Source of the DNA: Diphasiastrum complanatum
Taxonomy: Eukaryota > Streptophyta > Lycopodiopsida > Lycopodiales > Lycopodiaceae
Length of the DNA stretch: 64,000 nucleotides
Reading direction: 5' to 3'
Assembly (NCBI GenBank): GCA_029204225.1
Contig: CM055100.1
Span: forward strand, 65,108,550 to 65,172,549
The notes beneath the pieces are model-generated. The model ran no database searches. It had not been told where the DNA came from and worked only from the letters and a program-made list of their open reading frames with translations. Shown one piece after another: positions 11,001-21,810 of this stretch. Each line of letters starts with the position of its first letter. Position 1 is the first letter of the stretch. The translations under genes and the position numbers were made by a program.

Positions 11001-12524
11001 CAAAGTTACATTTTTATTCTTAGAAGCAGCAGCATCCACCAAAGAGAGCCAACAAATACTAGTTCAAAGAATCAGGTTAGCGGCCACACACCTTATTCTC
11101 ACCCCATACATATCCAGAGAAGCTCAGAATATTGGACTTCATATAATTCACCTGATACACATCAGTCTCAAAAAGATCATACTTCCTTCCAGATGAATCA
11201 CTATACTTAAAAGGAAATGTTGAGCATATTGCCATATAATGTAAGCAACAGCTACAGATACGAGCCAAAGCAAGATGAATGCTGAATCTGGAGGTAAGGT
11301 AAGCAAAAGCAGCATTCTTCGTAACAAGTGCAGCACCAAAAATAAGACGGAGAAGAAGACCTTGTAATCATGTTGAACTCTTGGTAAGAACGGCGGAAAA
11401 CTTCAATTTTAGTATCAAAAAAGGAAATTTACATAATCAAGTTTTCAATCTCTTTACTGACTGAAACCGTTTTTTTTTTTAAAACCCGTAAAAAGGTGTG
11501 ATAAATGACCCCGGTAGATATTCAATTTAGATACTCTAAAAAATATTCACATAAATCATCTTGACTAGCTGATAAAGGGCATTGGGATTCAACTTCAGAC
11601 TACAAGATGTGGAATCTGACTTTAAACTACAGGGTGTGTGTTTCAACATGTAATACCTTAGTGCGCTTCCCATACAGCAATGTATGTAACAAAACCAAAA
11701 TGCTGTTTGATTTGCTGATTTTACCAAGCTTATATACAACTGCAACAGAAGCTCACAAATTTCAGCTCCAATACCCAACTAAATAATGAACATATCTACC
11801 ACAAATAAGTCGCAGTATTTTTTAGTATGATGAGTGAAAATTTTCGACTAATCCTACCTTTAAGTCTTCTACCACTCATCATGCAAAGCAAATAATTCTT
11901 TAATTTGCAAATGTCTACTTCCAAAATATCTCATAACTAAGTAGTAGATCACATACATACCATTAGGAATGTCCTTGAGGGCCATGCCACTACCCTGCCA
12001 AATGAACAGAGGTCCCAGTTAATATTAAGAAATCACACAAGCAATCACGAGGTGAAAAAAGTTCTATGCCCACTGAAAAATGTCTAGGAGAAATGATTGT
12101 CCAAAGTAAAGGCACAATATCCACATCAAATTTCTCGCTAGAAATGCAAGCAAACTTTACTAGCATTCTAGTATCCATCTACCCATACCTTCATGACTTT
12201 AACTTCTTTATCTGCTCTTGGACTCTCCTTTTCTGGGACAGATCCAAACCTCTCGATAGCTTTCCTAGCTCTAGCAGGCCTCTCTATGGTAGGAGGTGCT
12301 GAATCTCTCCATCTAGGCTTCTTCTTGCTCTCTTCCACTTTACTTTTCCCGTCATCTTCCTTGCTATGCTCCTCTGTCAAAATTTCTGAAACGGGTCTTC
12401 CTCTCCTCCTCTTCTTATCCGCATGCTGAATGGATTCCTGAAAATTTTCCTTCCGTTCATCCATTTTTTTTGCTTTTAAGTTCCTTCCACCCTGTCTTCT
12501 ACTGCCTCGAGACCCGTCGCCCAT
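7095..12524 (-). CDS. DEK: DEK-like chromatin-associated protein, multi-exon
   Basis: Proposed exons on the minus strand: 12,524-12,189; 11,994-11,961; 11,917-11,858 (tentative); 11,151-11,092; 9,803-9,693; 9,546-9,457; 9,291-9,217; 8,084-7,095. All junctions are GT-AG. Exon 1 is basic and carries ERPARARKAIERFGSVPEK; exon 2 encodes GSGMALKDIPN; the 11,151 exon encodes MKSNILSFSGYVWGENK; the next encodes a KVKERLERLT...LIDLLDIQISK helix pair. In this order they match the plant DEK core, a DNA/histone-binding SAF-box-like module of nuclear chromatin proteins. The exons from 11,151 onward join in phase 0. Total length is about 585 residues, within the plant DEK range. The tentative exon ends in phase 1 and does not join cleanly to the next. 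No C-terminal DEK_C domain is seen. Confidence 0.8.
7445..7715 (-). repeat. In-frame coding minisatellite in the DEK last exon
   Basis: Five adjacent units of about 57-60 bp encode variants of V(D/N)K-x-(E/D)VEKVEEETPEDTS. Units differ by substitutions and small in-frame deletions (for example VEGTYEDTP and VEEGTREDAP). The period is a multiple of three, so copy-number change would keep the frame. Confidence 0.85.
8927..8989. repeat. 34-bp tandem duplication in a DEK intron
   Basis: CTTGTCACTGAAGG followed by CACTTGGGAGCTCA occurs twice, at 8,927 and 8,961. It lies in the intron between the 9,217 and 8,084 exon ends. Confidence 0.7.
10034..10411. repeat. Foldback (MITE-like) inverted repeat in a DEK intron
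   Basis: TATATATAACGTGGCTCA at 10,034-10,051 has an exact reverse complement at 10,365-10,382. Next to it, a threefold 18-bp unit (CTCAGATAGCGATTC) at 10,047-10,098 has an inverted counterpart GAATCGCTATCTGA at about 10,391. The whole lies inside the intron between the exons ending at 11,092 and starting at 9,803. It could form a long hairpin in the pre-mRNA. Confidence 0.65.
12189..12524 (-). CDS. DEK: DEK-like gene, first coding exon
   Basis: It starts at ATG and encodes 112 residues before a GTATGG donor. The protein is rich in K, R, S and E, with a KKRRRGRP stretch that resembles a nuclear localisation signal or AT-hook. It ends with the pre-core motif found just before the DEK domain in plant proteins. 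The next exon, GGT AGT GGC..., continues in frame after a TGGCAG acceptor. Confidence 0.8.
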
Positions 12525-12529
12525 AACTT

Positions 12530-13270
12530 TGGCAGTCTTCTATTGCCAGCAACCAATTCAATTCTGCGACTAATAAAGTATCATGTGATAAAAAGCTCAA
12601 TATCCTACGGTCCTGAACAAGACAACTCGTGTCATAAGTCTATACAAAGTGCTGTATCCTTCATACACTCCCCTGCAATTCACAGCTAACAATAAATCTT
12701 CCTCCTTTCACCAAGAGCACAAGTAAAAGTGATCTATCTCGACACGACAGCCTCCCAATTTCTAAAATGAAGGCCGACTTCAATACAAAGTGACTTGGTA
12801 GCAATATGCTTAAGATGCTCAAACAACTATGCTATGATTATTCAGACTCTTAAAACTTAAACTATTTCGATTTTCTTAATTGCTACGGAAAATATTACGA
12901 AACAATATATATCTGCGCAAGCTTTCGGTCCCTTACCACGTCTGCAGAGTTAACACATTCGGTTTACTCGAACGCTGCAGCTAAATTTGATCAAAGCAAC
13001 GAACCTCGTAAGTTTCCAAGACGTTACCAGAAACTTACCAAATTTACGACTTAGGCTATTTCAATTTACTCAAAAGGCTACAAAAAATCTTATCAAAGTT
13101 TCCAACTCCTTACAAACTCACATTGAGTGTAGTGAGCTGGTTTCAATCAAATTTACGTACATGTCTGCTCCGCTTTTCACAAAGCTCTAACAATCCCTGC
13201 TAATTCCCTCATTATCCTTGCTCGCCCGTGTAACATAAATAGTGTTTTCGAATAGCTCTTACAGCACGGA
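12530..13270. promoter_or_regulatory. Immediate upstream region of the DEK-like gene
   Basis: Sequence directly 5' (minus-strand sense) of the DEK start codon, containing the 5' UTR and perhaps the core promoter. I cannot place a transcription start or a convincing TATA box. No other gene is visible. Confidence 0.35.
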
Positions 13271-13274
13271 TTGC

Positions 13275-14705
13275 TACTCTGATAATTCCTGTTGCTCTAA
13301 TGATCCTTGCTCTCCTGTCTGAAACGAAAAACTTGTCAAAGCTCAATACTAAAAAAAACTGCAGGTGCGCAACGCAGCTATTTTCTGTCTCTTACCAATT
13401 GAACTGTGCTTGTTTCCGCAAAAGTCATCTAATTCTCGATGAATTCGTTGCTAGCCTGCGTCTCATGAAAGCTCTGATACTAGCTTACTGGGGCTGCAGA
13501 AAAAAGTTTTCCGTCTCTTACCAAGCTCATGCCCATAGACGCAAAGCTCTTCCGATCCTTCTGTTCTGATAATCCTTGCTCGCCTTTCAAAGACAAAAAG
13601 CTAACTACGGCTGCAGAATAGTGTTCTCCATCTCTTACTTAACTCGTGTACATAATCGCAAATTTCTTATAATCCTTGCTGCTCTGATTATCCTTGCAGC
13701 CGTAGTAATCTTCCTCGACTTCCTAAAACGAAAATCTTAAGAAACCTAGATAATAACTATCTGCAGCTAATGCTAGACTAACATCAATACCAGGAAGGCT
13801 CTGGTAATCCTTTCTCGCCTGTCTATAACAAAATTCTTTAAAAAAAAGCTCAATTCTAACTAGCTGCAGCTGCACAGAAATGCTGTCTCTTATCAAATTC
13901 ATGTACGTAATCGCAAAGCTCTTACACTCCTTGCTTGCCTATTAAACCAAAGCCTTAAAAAACTCAATAACGACTACCGACGTTTGCAAAATAATATTTT
14001 CCGTCTCTTACCAGACTCATGTAGGTAACCACAAGACTTTTATGATCCTTGCTCACATGTCTACTAACAAAAATCTTATGAAAACTCAGTGTCCACTGCA
14101 GCTGCAGAAGACTGAATCACCACTAACTGCCGCTACAAAATAATGCTTTTCGTCTCTTACCAAATTCATGAGCATAACGACAAAGATCCTAATGTCCTTG
14201 TTACTCTGATAATCCTTGCTCCTCTTCCAATAAAGATTAGTGATGAATGCTCAAAACTGACTAGCGGCAGCTGCAGAAGAACGTTTTCCGTCTCTTACCA
14301 AATTCGTATACAAAACCGTAAAAGATCTTCTGATCCTTTGCGGCTGTGATAATCCTTACACGTCCATCTACAACGACAACCTTAGCAAAGGCGCTCAATA
14401 CTGAACACCTGCAACTGCACAACAAGGTTTTCTGTCTCTCACCAGATTCACGTACATACCTGTGCATGTTTTCGCATGAAAGCTCTCATAATACTTCCTG
14501 CTAATTTGGTGATCCTTGCAAGCCTGTCTATGACGCTAAACTCATCAAAGCTCAATACTGACTAAAAACTGCAACTGCAGAACACTGTTTTAATTTCTGT
14601 CTGTTGCCAGGTTCATGTGCATACCGGTGCTTGAATTCGGAAAGCTCTTCAAATCCTTGCTGCTGCTTTGATGATCCTTCCCTGCCTGTCTACAACGGAG
14701 ATCTG
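13275..14705. repeat. Tandem array, about nine degenerate 115-165 bp units
   Basis: The plus-strand core TTTTCCGTCTCTTACCAA recurs near 13,384, 13,511, 13,630, 13,881, 14,001, 14,151, 14,289, 14,430 and 14,597. Each is followed by variants of TCATG-x-CATA, then GCAAAGCTCTT, then TGATCCTTGCTCGCCTGTC, then CTGCAGCTGCAGAA. The spacing is irregular and the units have diverged. The array lies 0.75-2.2 kb upstream of the DEK start. On the minus strand each core reads TTGGTAAGAGACGGAAAA, which resembles a 5' splice donor, so the array could lie in a 5' leader. Confidence 0.8.
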
Positions 14706-14869
14706 ATCGAAGCTGCAGAGAAATTTTTTTGGTTCACTGTATCGATTTCTGTTCCGATCCTTTGCTTTTTTTCTGTAACAGATCAACAAAGGAGAAGATT
14801 AACACTGGAACAAGGAATCATGCGATCCTAATGACGCTAGATTACTTAGTCCCGAGCAATTGGATTTCT

Positions 14870-15545
14870 GCCAGGTGGCACCAGAGCCACGTGGACAACA
14901 TCTAATGATTTATTCAACACGTGGCAAGATCTGAACGTTTATAGTGAGATCCAACGGTTCAGGGCTTCAAATCATGGCATGCTTTTAATAAACGAGGATT
15001 TCTGATACGGCTGTCCCAGCAAGTTGGGCAAGTGCGGCTTTACGGCACTATACGTTCTACTCGCCATCACTCCGATCTTTGCCACGTGTCACACTGCCAC
15101 GTGCAGCTTTGTCAATGGCCGATCGTGAAAACACCATATCGTGTCATGAGGCGTGTTAAAGGCACGACAAGTTTCAGGCCCTACCGGCTGGATTCTCGCC
15201 ACGTGTCATCACATTACACTTGTCGTCGACGTGGCAGAATATGAACGATTGTAACTGAATCGAAGGGTGGGCCTGTCCATACTAGGTAAGACCTCCGGGA
15301 GCTGAAGACAAACTTGCAGCTAATATAACAAGTGTTCCGCCAGTCCCCTTAGATATCAGCCACGTGGACAGAACAAGACGTGTTCAATATCGGATGGCGT
15401 ATCTCTCACATCTGCACAGCTGTTGAAGATCGGACGGTGACAGGTTGACGAGGAAGTGCGACGCAAGAAGGAAAGCCAACGAGAGAGTCGGTGCATGCGA
15501 AATCCCTGACACCGGCCAACCACGTACTGACAAGTGGCTAACCCA
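14870..15545. promoter_or_regulatory. G-box (CACGTG) cluster
   Basis: Six CACGTG palindromes lie at 14,888, 14,918, 15,083, 15,098, 15,200 and 15,361, with additional ACGTGGCA and CCACGTAC sites. CACGTG is the core bound by plant bZIP and bHLH factors (light and abscisic-acid responses). A module [AC]GACGTGGCA..AT.TGAACG is present at about 14,917 and about 15,228. GC content is higher than in the flanks. The cluster is about 2.4 kb upstream of the DEK start and could equally serve an unseen gene. Confidence 0.6.
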
Positions 15546-16771
15546 GCGAGTGCCACATACACTTAGCATTTAAAATTTCTGTTTTATAGTGATTTATTAA
15601 GAAATGCTGAATGAATGTGATATGACGTGTCCAATGATGCCATCCCTTCAATCTTGATTCTTGTGCATGGACTTTGAAGGCTTCACCCTGAATCTTTAGA
15701 CCTCAAAACTCTTTTTTTGGAGGGCCCCCCCTTTGGGGAGGGCTTCGACTCGAGTCGCGAGGGTCCCGTACAGGCTAGGGCTTGGGCCTTTAGGGTTTGG
15801 GCCTTTCGGTTACATAATGCCAAGTGTGAGCTTCTTCTTTTTTTATGTCTTTTTATGAAATTTGTTCGATAGTGAAACCTTTGACACTTTTTCCTGTGGA
15901 TATTTAATGATCAGTTGTCACATAGCACATGGACCGTGGTGAAAGCCTTCTCTTGTAAGTTGTGATCAAGGCTTTAGTCTCAGGCCAAAGCTTCGACGGT
16001 ACGCAAATATCCCTTTGGCTAGGGTGCATCTCAAGGAACTTTTTAGTAAAGTCATGTGATATTTGGCAACCAATCCTACAAACTTCTATGAAAAAACTCA
16101 TCTAAGATTTTCACACTCCTCATTATGCAAGGGAACAAACTAGTTGGAGCCTTGCAATGTCCCCATTAGGACTTAGGCCTTAATGAATAATTCTTAAATA
16201 AAACTCACACTTTGCATTATGCCACCTCCTTTGTTAGGATTATGTCATTGCAAGTGAAGCCTCCATTGTCGCAAAGGAACCTTCCGTTGTCCCCTTTGTG
16301 TCAACCTTTCACATGTTGAGTGTCACATTTACATTTATCTATTATGGTTGTCTACATGAACCTTTCAATAGCATGTTGACACATAAGCCAATTTATTTGT
16401 GTAAAGTGCATTCAAATATGAAGGAAAACCAAGCACTTGGCATTATCGACATGTAGATAAACATCCCCCACACCCCATATGAGTTGGCTAAGACTGCTAT
16501 TTATGACAATGAAAACTCAGGCCCTTAATTTATGCATGCCCAAGGAAAAGGAGATATCTAGGAGCCTATTGGCTCAAAAAGGCTTTGCCTATAAGGTGGA
16601 AACATTTTTTATGATAATAATATTGTGAAGTTAGCAAAACAAGAGAAGCCTTAACGATATGCCTCCCGACAAGGAAAGAATAGCTCATAAAGCCAATTGG
16701 GATTGCATTGTGGAAAGCACCTTGTAGACGATGCAGTGGAGCAATATTTAGCAAAGTGAAGTTGGGGACAA

Positions 16772-16774
<3 letters not shown>

Positions 16775-16802
<28 letters not shown>
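16775..16802. repeat. (GA)14 microsatellite
   Basis: An uninterrupted run of GA dinucleotides borders the 113-bp duplication. Confidence 0.95.
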
Positions 16803-16805
<3 letters not shown>

Positions 16806-17028
16806 GGTGGAAGAATAGTGTTGTCATACTGGTTGATGAGTAACAAAGTGCACACATTGGTTGAATATGATACTAATGATGGGGTGATGTTGATGTGCAT
16901 GGCCCTTTGGGGAGAGGTGGTGGAAGAATAATGTCGTTATACTAGTTGATGAGTAACAAAGTGCATACATTGGTTGAGTATGATAGTCGACAATATTGGG
17001 ATGATGTTTATGCGTGTAGCCCTTTGGT
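16801..17028. repeat. Tandem duplication, period 113 bp
   Basis: GAGGTGGTGGAAGAATA starts both units (16,801 and 16,914). Each continues with a shared GTTGATGAGTAACAAAGTGC and ends near GCCCTTTGG. The copies differ by scattered substitutions. Confidence 0.85.
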
Positions 17029-17818
17029 AAGGACCACTAACAAATTGGAAGACATACCATTGGTAGAAAATTCTTCTTGTGACTGGAATAATAAGATCAT
17101 GTGTGGCTCACATGCTAAAAGAGAAGAGGCATACACAAAGCTTAGGAATCACATCATAATAGAAAAAACTCTATTTTAACAAGATCAAACTCTATATTGC
17201 CATGTTTTAATTCAATGCAAGAATTGCCAAAAAGATTCAAATATGTTATTACCCTTCACCCTAGTTTGGTAAATCAATTCAAGTATTATTCTTTCTTGCA
17301 ACAATCTATAATTATGTTAAGGCAGGTAACATGAAAATAGTGGTCACGTTAGCATTGTCTCGAACCCTACTTGCTACATTCTTTGCATATGGGACACTTG
17401 TGGTCTCGGTCTCCTCCTCATTATGCAATGTTTATTTGTGCATAAAATTGATAATATTATGTAATTGGAGTAATGCTCGTTATAAAAATGTCAACCGCCT
17501 CATCGACAAGCTTCTCACTAGCTTGGAGGTTATTAGAGAGTTGTGTGATTTTCATTGGTGAACACATAATGTGAATGTTTTTAGAGCTTGGTTTCTCAAA
17601 AGAAAATAAAATTCCTTCTTGTTCGTGAAAATAAATATTTTGAATATTGTTTTATTTAATGATCTAGCCTTCATGAGAAACAACTTACTTGATACTTGGA
17701 ATAGCTTATACGTCCTCTTTATTTTTTGAGTAGTAGTGTTTGTTAAGCACAATTCTCACCACCCTTCATAAAAGCTTTCAAAAAACCATTGCATGGAAGC
17801 TTAATTTGCTTCTGTGTA

Positions 17819-18074
17819 ACTTTATTCAAATGGAAGAAATTCATCTCATATTCAAAGGAACTATGTTTACAACCTATCATTTGCACTGGCCGACTTGCAA
17901 CCTTTTGGGTTCTCAAGAGGACCCAATGTTGTCACGAGGACACTTAAAAAAATTGAGCAGACAACGTATTTCAAATTCATTGACCCATCTGTGGCCAAGT
18001 GGAAAAACAAGGACGAGTATCGAGTCGAAGCAATCAATGACACCCCCAACTACAAGCGGCATGTGTGTACTTGA
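17819..18074 (+). other. Unidentified open frame without start codon
   Basis: A stop-free frame of about 84 residues runs from just after a TAA to TGA at 18,072-18,074. It includes FALADLQPFGFSRGP and YFKFIDPSVAKWKNKDEY, whose composition looks like real protein. It lies just upstream of the gypsy gag fragment and may be the N-terminal half of that gag or an unrelated exon. I do not recognise the domain. An overlapping frame from 17,740 is longer but has poor composition. Confidence 0.3.
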
Positions 18075-18430
18075 CAAAGTGCACACAACGACCACAAACC
18101 AAGTTGCAGAGGGTACCCATGTCCATGTTTCACATGGTGGCAGATTCACAACTGCATGCCTAGAACCTCTATGATTGGGCACAGTTTGTTTCGAACTGTC
18201 TTCATGAGTGCATTAAGAAGATTTTATTTTGGGGCTTCCAAAAGAATTTCAGCTAGAAGTGCGGCGTGACCAACTGCGGACAATCGAGGATGCGATTTGC
18301 TTTGCGAAAATCTTCGATGACACCCATTTTGCTTCTGGCAGGACACCGGTTCCCAAGGCGGGAAAAAACGCGTCAAATTGGATCGCGCAGACTATGACAA
18401 GGCGAGAGCCGGCGGGTTCTGCTTCTCCTG

Positions 18431-19081
18431 ATGGAGAAGAGGCATCTTTCAAAGGATTGCCCAAAGAAAAAGCAAAAGAAATCTGGTGGGCAACCTAAAT
18501 CTTTTAAAGTGCCAGGTAATACTTGTATTTCTTTTGTTGATTTATCCTTTAAGGATGGCACTAGTTGCAAGAATTATTGTTTTAATACAGTTGTTTTTGG
18601 CCCGCACGATCTCATTCGTATGAATGGAATCGTAGGACGCCAAGCTGTGACTGTTCTTTTTTATGATGGTTCCACACATAACTTTATAAATGCTAAACTG
18701 GTGCAGAAGCTCAGGGCGGCCACCACGCCAAGTAATCACTTGTACGTGGTGAAAATGGCGTCGGGGGAAGATCAACAAGCATGGGATCAGCTTGTTCCTC
18801 AGCTGCCGCTTCAAGTTCAAGATTATGTTGAACCGCTAGATTTTCATATTATAAACTTGGATAGCGTAGACATAATCTTAGGAAAAGAATGGTTTTATTC
18901 TAAAAACGAGTCTTTAAAAAAGGATTATGTTACTCATAGTATTTCCTTTTTGCATAAGGGCTCGTTGGTTGAGCTAAAAGGCAATGTAAATAGGCCTTTT
19001 GATCCTTTGGTTTTTGCTTTAGAAGTTGTAGAATATTTAAAAGATTCTAGTAATAAAGTTTATCTTCGCATTTGCCTTTGA
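18431..19081 (+). pseudogene. Gypsy aspartic protease region
   Basis: The frame contains VLFYDGSTHNFINAKLV where plant gypsy proteases normally have L-F-D-x-G-[ST]-T-H-N-F. Here a tyrosine stands at the usual catalytic aspartate, with aspartate one residue later. LDSVDIILGKEW (about 18,855) is the usual C-terminal 'ILG' flap-side motif. The altered active site and the neighbouring frameshifts argue against activity. Confidence 0.75.
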
Positions 19082-19790
19082 ATGTGCCTGTAAATAATCC
19101 CTTAAGTGTTAATTTACCTGAAGGAATAATATTCAACAAACTTAGGCAAGAATATAGCGATGTTTTTCCTGATAAACTCCCTGATGGCCTACCTCCCCAG
19201 AGGAGTGCGGACCATCAAATAGAGTTGCTTCCTGGAAGCCAACCTGTATCTCTTTTTCCATACAGGGTTAGCATCAAGGAAGAGGATGAAATTTCTAAGC
19301 AGTTACAAGAACTCCTTAGGATGGGCCATATTCGGCCTAGTAAGTCCCCTTGGGGAGCACCAATCCTTTTAGTTAGTAAAAAGGATGGCGACACACGTTT
19401 GTGTGGTGACTTTAGAAAGTTAAATGACTTAAACATCAAGAACAGATATCCCTTACCTAGGATGGATGATCTTATGGATCGTCTCAATGGAGCTAAGTAT
19501 TTCTCCAAGATTGATCTTAGATCAAGTTACCATCAGATAAGGATTAGGAACGAAGATGTTCCTAAGACTGGATTTCGATCCAGGTATGGCCATTTTGAGT
19601 TTTTGGTGTTACCTTTTGGACTCACAAATGCGCCTGCCACTTTCCAGTAGATGATGAACGATATTTTTCGTCCATATCTGGGAAAGTTTGTGGTGGTGTA
19701 TTTGGACAACATATTAATTTATAGTCAGACCCTCGAGGAGCATGAGGAGCATCTTCGTATTGTCTTAGATCATCTTAAGGCAAGAAAAGC
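19072..19790 (+). pseudogene. Gypsy reverse transcriptase, inactive
   Basis: Conserved RT blocks are easy to follow: [70 protein letters not shown], then a TAG, then VVVYLDNILIYS. The catalytic box, normally Y-x-D-D, reads YLDN, so the second metal-binding aspartate is lost. With the stop codon before it, this copy cannot make active enzyme. Confidence 0.85.
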
Positions 19791-20286
19791 TCTATGCTAA
19801 GGAGTCAAAATGTGAGTTCTTCCAGACTAAACTCAAATACATGGGCCATGTCATATCGGATAAAGGTCTTGAAATCGATTATGACAAAGTCCGTAAGGTA
19901 CGAGAATGGCCGAGACCTCTGACAATTCGAGATGTGAATCCTTTTTGGGCTTCACAGGATTCTTTCACATGTTCATTATGAACTATGCTTTAACAGCATT
20001 GCCCTTGACGAACATTCTTAAGGGGGTGAAGAAAAAATGTAATCGCAAAAAAAGTCCATTGATAACATGGACGGATGAAATGAATGAGAGTTTTGAGACT
20101 CTCAAGCATTGTATTTTTACGGCTCCAATTTGACACATTGTCAATCCACCCACATTAATTACCACGCCAATGCCAACAACATCACCAACAGCACAAGATT
20201 TGAGGGGGGAAGGAGTGGGGATATCCAGTCCCTAGGACACAGAAGCGACTCAGCAACCACAACCACAGGCCCAGCAAGTCCACACA

Positions 20287-21691
20287 TTGAACACATCGCA
20301 ATATTTTGATGCTGCAGACCTGATGGAAATAAGCGACGATGAGCCAGAAAAGGTGGAGCAACCAGGAAGAAGTCTGACCCCTCCACTAACCACCACCACC
20401 ACAATAATTACTAACATCATCCCTCCACTCCCTTCACCTCCACCTCCATCTTCAGCACTGACACAATGTTTATTTTTTTGTTTAGCCTCACCATCCCACA
20501 CTCCAGATCACTACCCAACTCTCACTAACCCTAAAAAGCTCACTAAAGCAGCAAGCGCTCGATGATAGGCCTATCCGAAATGAGCTACCACATGCATTGG
20601 TTGGTGAGCCAGTATCAAGTGCTCAAGAGCAAGGTCCAACATCAAGACCAAGAAATTGTGCGATATCAAAGGCTGGCCAAAGAAAAAGTGGAAGAGACAA
20701 TGGAAACTAGATCCGTGATGGCCAGGAAGAAATCCACTTTGGAAGAGGTCCAACAACAACTGAAGCACCAGATGATCCAAATCGACCAAGTACAAGACGG
20801 ATCATCGGGTGCAATGACAGTCGATGCTCCTCTAGTCAAGCCCGAGGACATTCAATTCCAAGCCCCACAGGCCTCAGCCATCTGGATGGAGAAATACGTG
20901 TGGCTAATCCAAGAACGAGAAGCCGAAAAGAAAAATTTTCAAAACATTGTGGCCAAACAAGAGAAGATCATCCTAGAGTCCCAGAAGTAGCTGGAATAAG
21001 CCATGAAGGCCCTGCAACAAGTCTTGGACAAGATGAACCAATTATGGGACACGACATGCAAGCCCCAAGCAGGTGCTCAAGTAACGAAGCCACGGGACGA
21101 TGATGGGAATGATGGAGCAGGGAATCAAGACGGCAAATCCACCCTTCAAACGGTAGCTCGGGATCAGGTGGCCAGAGAGCCGAAGCTGCTTCCAGAACTT
21201 TTTACCGACCCCCTCCCACTTTCAACCTCTCCTCCTACTCTGCTTTCAACTTTTTCGAAACATTCATTCCAACTTACTCGATTCTTTTATCTTCCCTCTC
21301 TCCATCGCCTCCTAGCAAAATAATGGGCCCATCAAAAGGCCCAGCTGACACCTACAAAGCCCGACGGGACGAGTTCCTCCAACAACTCCACTCCCCTGGT
21401 GCGGCATATAACTTGCTGATCCCACCTCTTCCTAAACCTATCACCCCCGCACCCCTCTCTCCAGATCATTCCATCCCTGACCTTCCAGAAACTAACACGG
21501 ACATTGAAGGAGATGATGACTTCTTGGCAGATCAACCAGAGATAAGAAGGTTCTCGCCCAGGCAAGACACGAGCGCAACTGAGCCGTCAACAAGTGAGCG
21601 AGCAAAAGAGAAACATACGGGCACCAAGCAGACGGCACGACGACGAGGCGAGCAGGACTTGCAAGAAGTTCTCAAGAGGGCTAGTATGTAG
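20287..21691 (+). CDS. Coiled-coil and proline-rich reading-frame group, unknown
   Basis: Three frames follow each other: 20,287-20,565 (acidic DLMEISDDEPEK, then Thr/Pro-rich); 20,562-21,323, interrupted by TAG and TAA near 20,990-21,000 (heptad-rich coiled coil with QVLKSKVQHQDQEIVRYQRL and EREAEKKNFQNIVAKQEK); 21,323-21,691 (Pro-rich, acidic, then basic KQTARRRGEQDLQE). They overlap or abut as ATGA (20,562) and TAATG (about 21,322). GC content is clearly above the flanks. No retroviral domain is visible, but an LTR-like segment follows, so this may be the gag-like cargo of a non-autonomous LTR element. Splicing of one host gene is an alternative. Confidence 0.45.
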
Positions 21692-21810
21692 CGGCCAATT
21701 GAGAGACTTTCAATTTTAAAGAATAAGTTTTGCGAGCAATAAGCACCTGGTTTTACTGAAGCGAACTAAGATCCACGCTTTTTCAAGTGCCAAGTGGAAG
21801 ACATCACCGG

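Larger units (their letters stand above)
15570..17815. other. Non-coding stretch
   Basis: No supportable gene. It contains a GC-rich patch near 15,720-15,800 with two TAGGGTTTGGGCCTTT-type words, the (GA)n tract and the 113-bp duplication. The rest shows nothing recognisable. Confidence 0.5.
18229..20133 (+). mobile_element. Ty3/gypsy fragment: gag end, protease, RT, start of RNase H
   Basis: Domains in order: gag tail with RRDQLRTIEDAICFAKIF (18,240-18,310); a C-x2-C-x4-H-x4-C zinc knuckle (18,410-18,460) split by a one-base deletion, the first half CFSC in one frame and MEKRHLSKDCPK in the next; protease around 18,650; reverse transcriptase 19,072-19,790; connection and RNase H start with ITWTDEMNESFETLKH (20,060-20,110). 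Integrase, both LTRs and the rest of RNase H are missing. A TAG interrupts RT at 19,648, and a frameshift follows near 19,785. Similarity stops abruptly at about 20,133, where a different, GC-richer sequence starts. Confidence 0.85.

Noticed and set aside
13275-14705. Tandem array considered as a CRISPR or centromeric satellite
   Set aside because: Units are long, irregular and diverged, with no spacer structure; the context is a plant gene upstream region, and the array is too short for a centromeric satellite.
15032-15569. Short frames on both strands in the G-box region
   Set aside because: GC-rich chance frames without introns, motifs or codon bias; the CACGTG palindromes explain the sequence better.
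17740-18174. 144-codon plus-strand frame
   Set aside because: Poor amino-acid composition; the alternative frame 17,819-18,074 is more protein-like.
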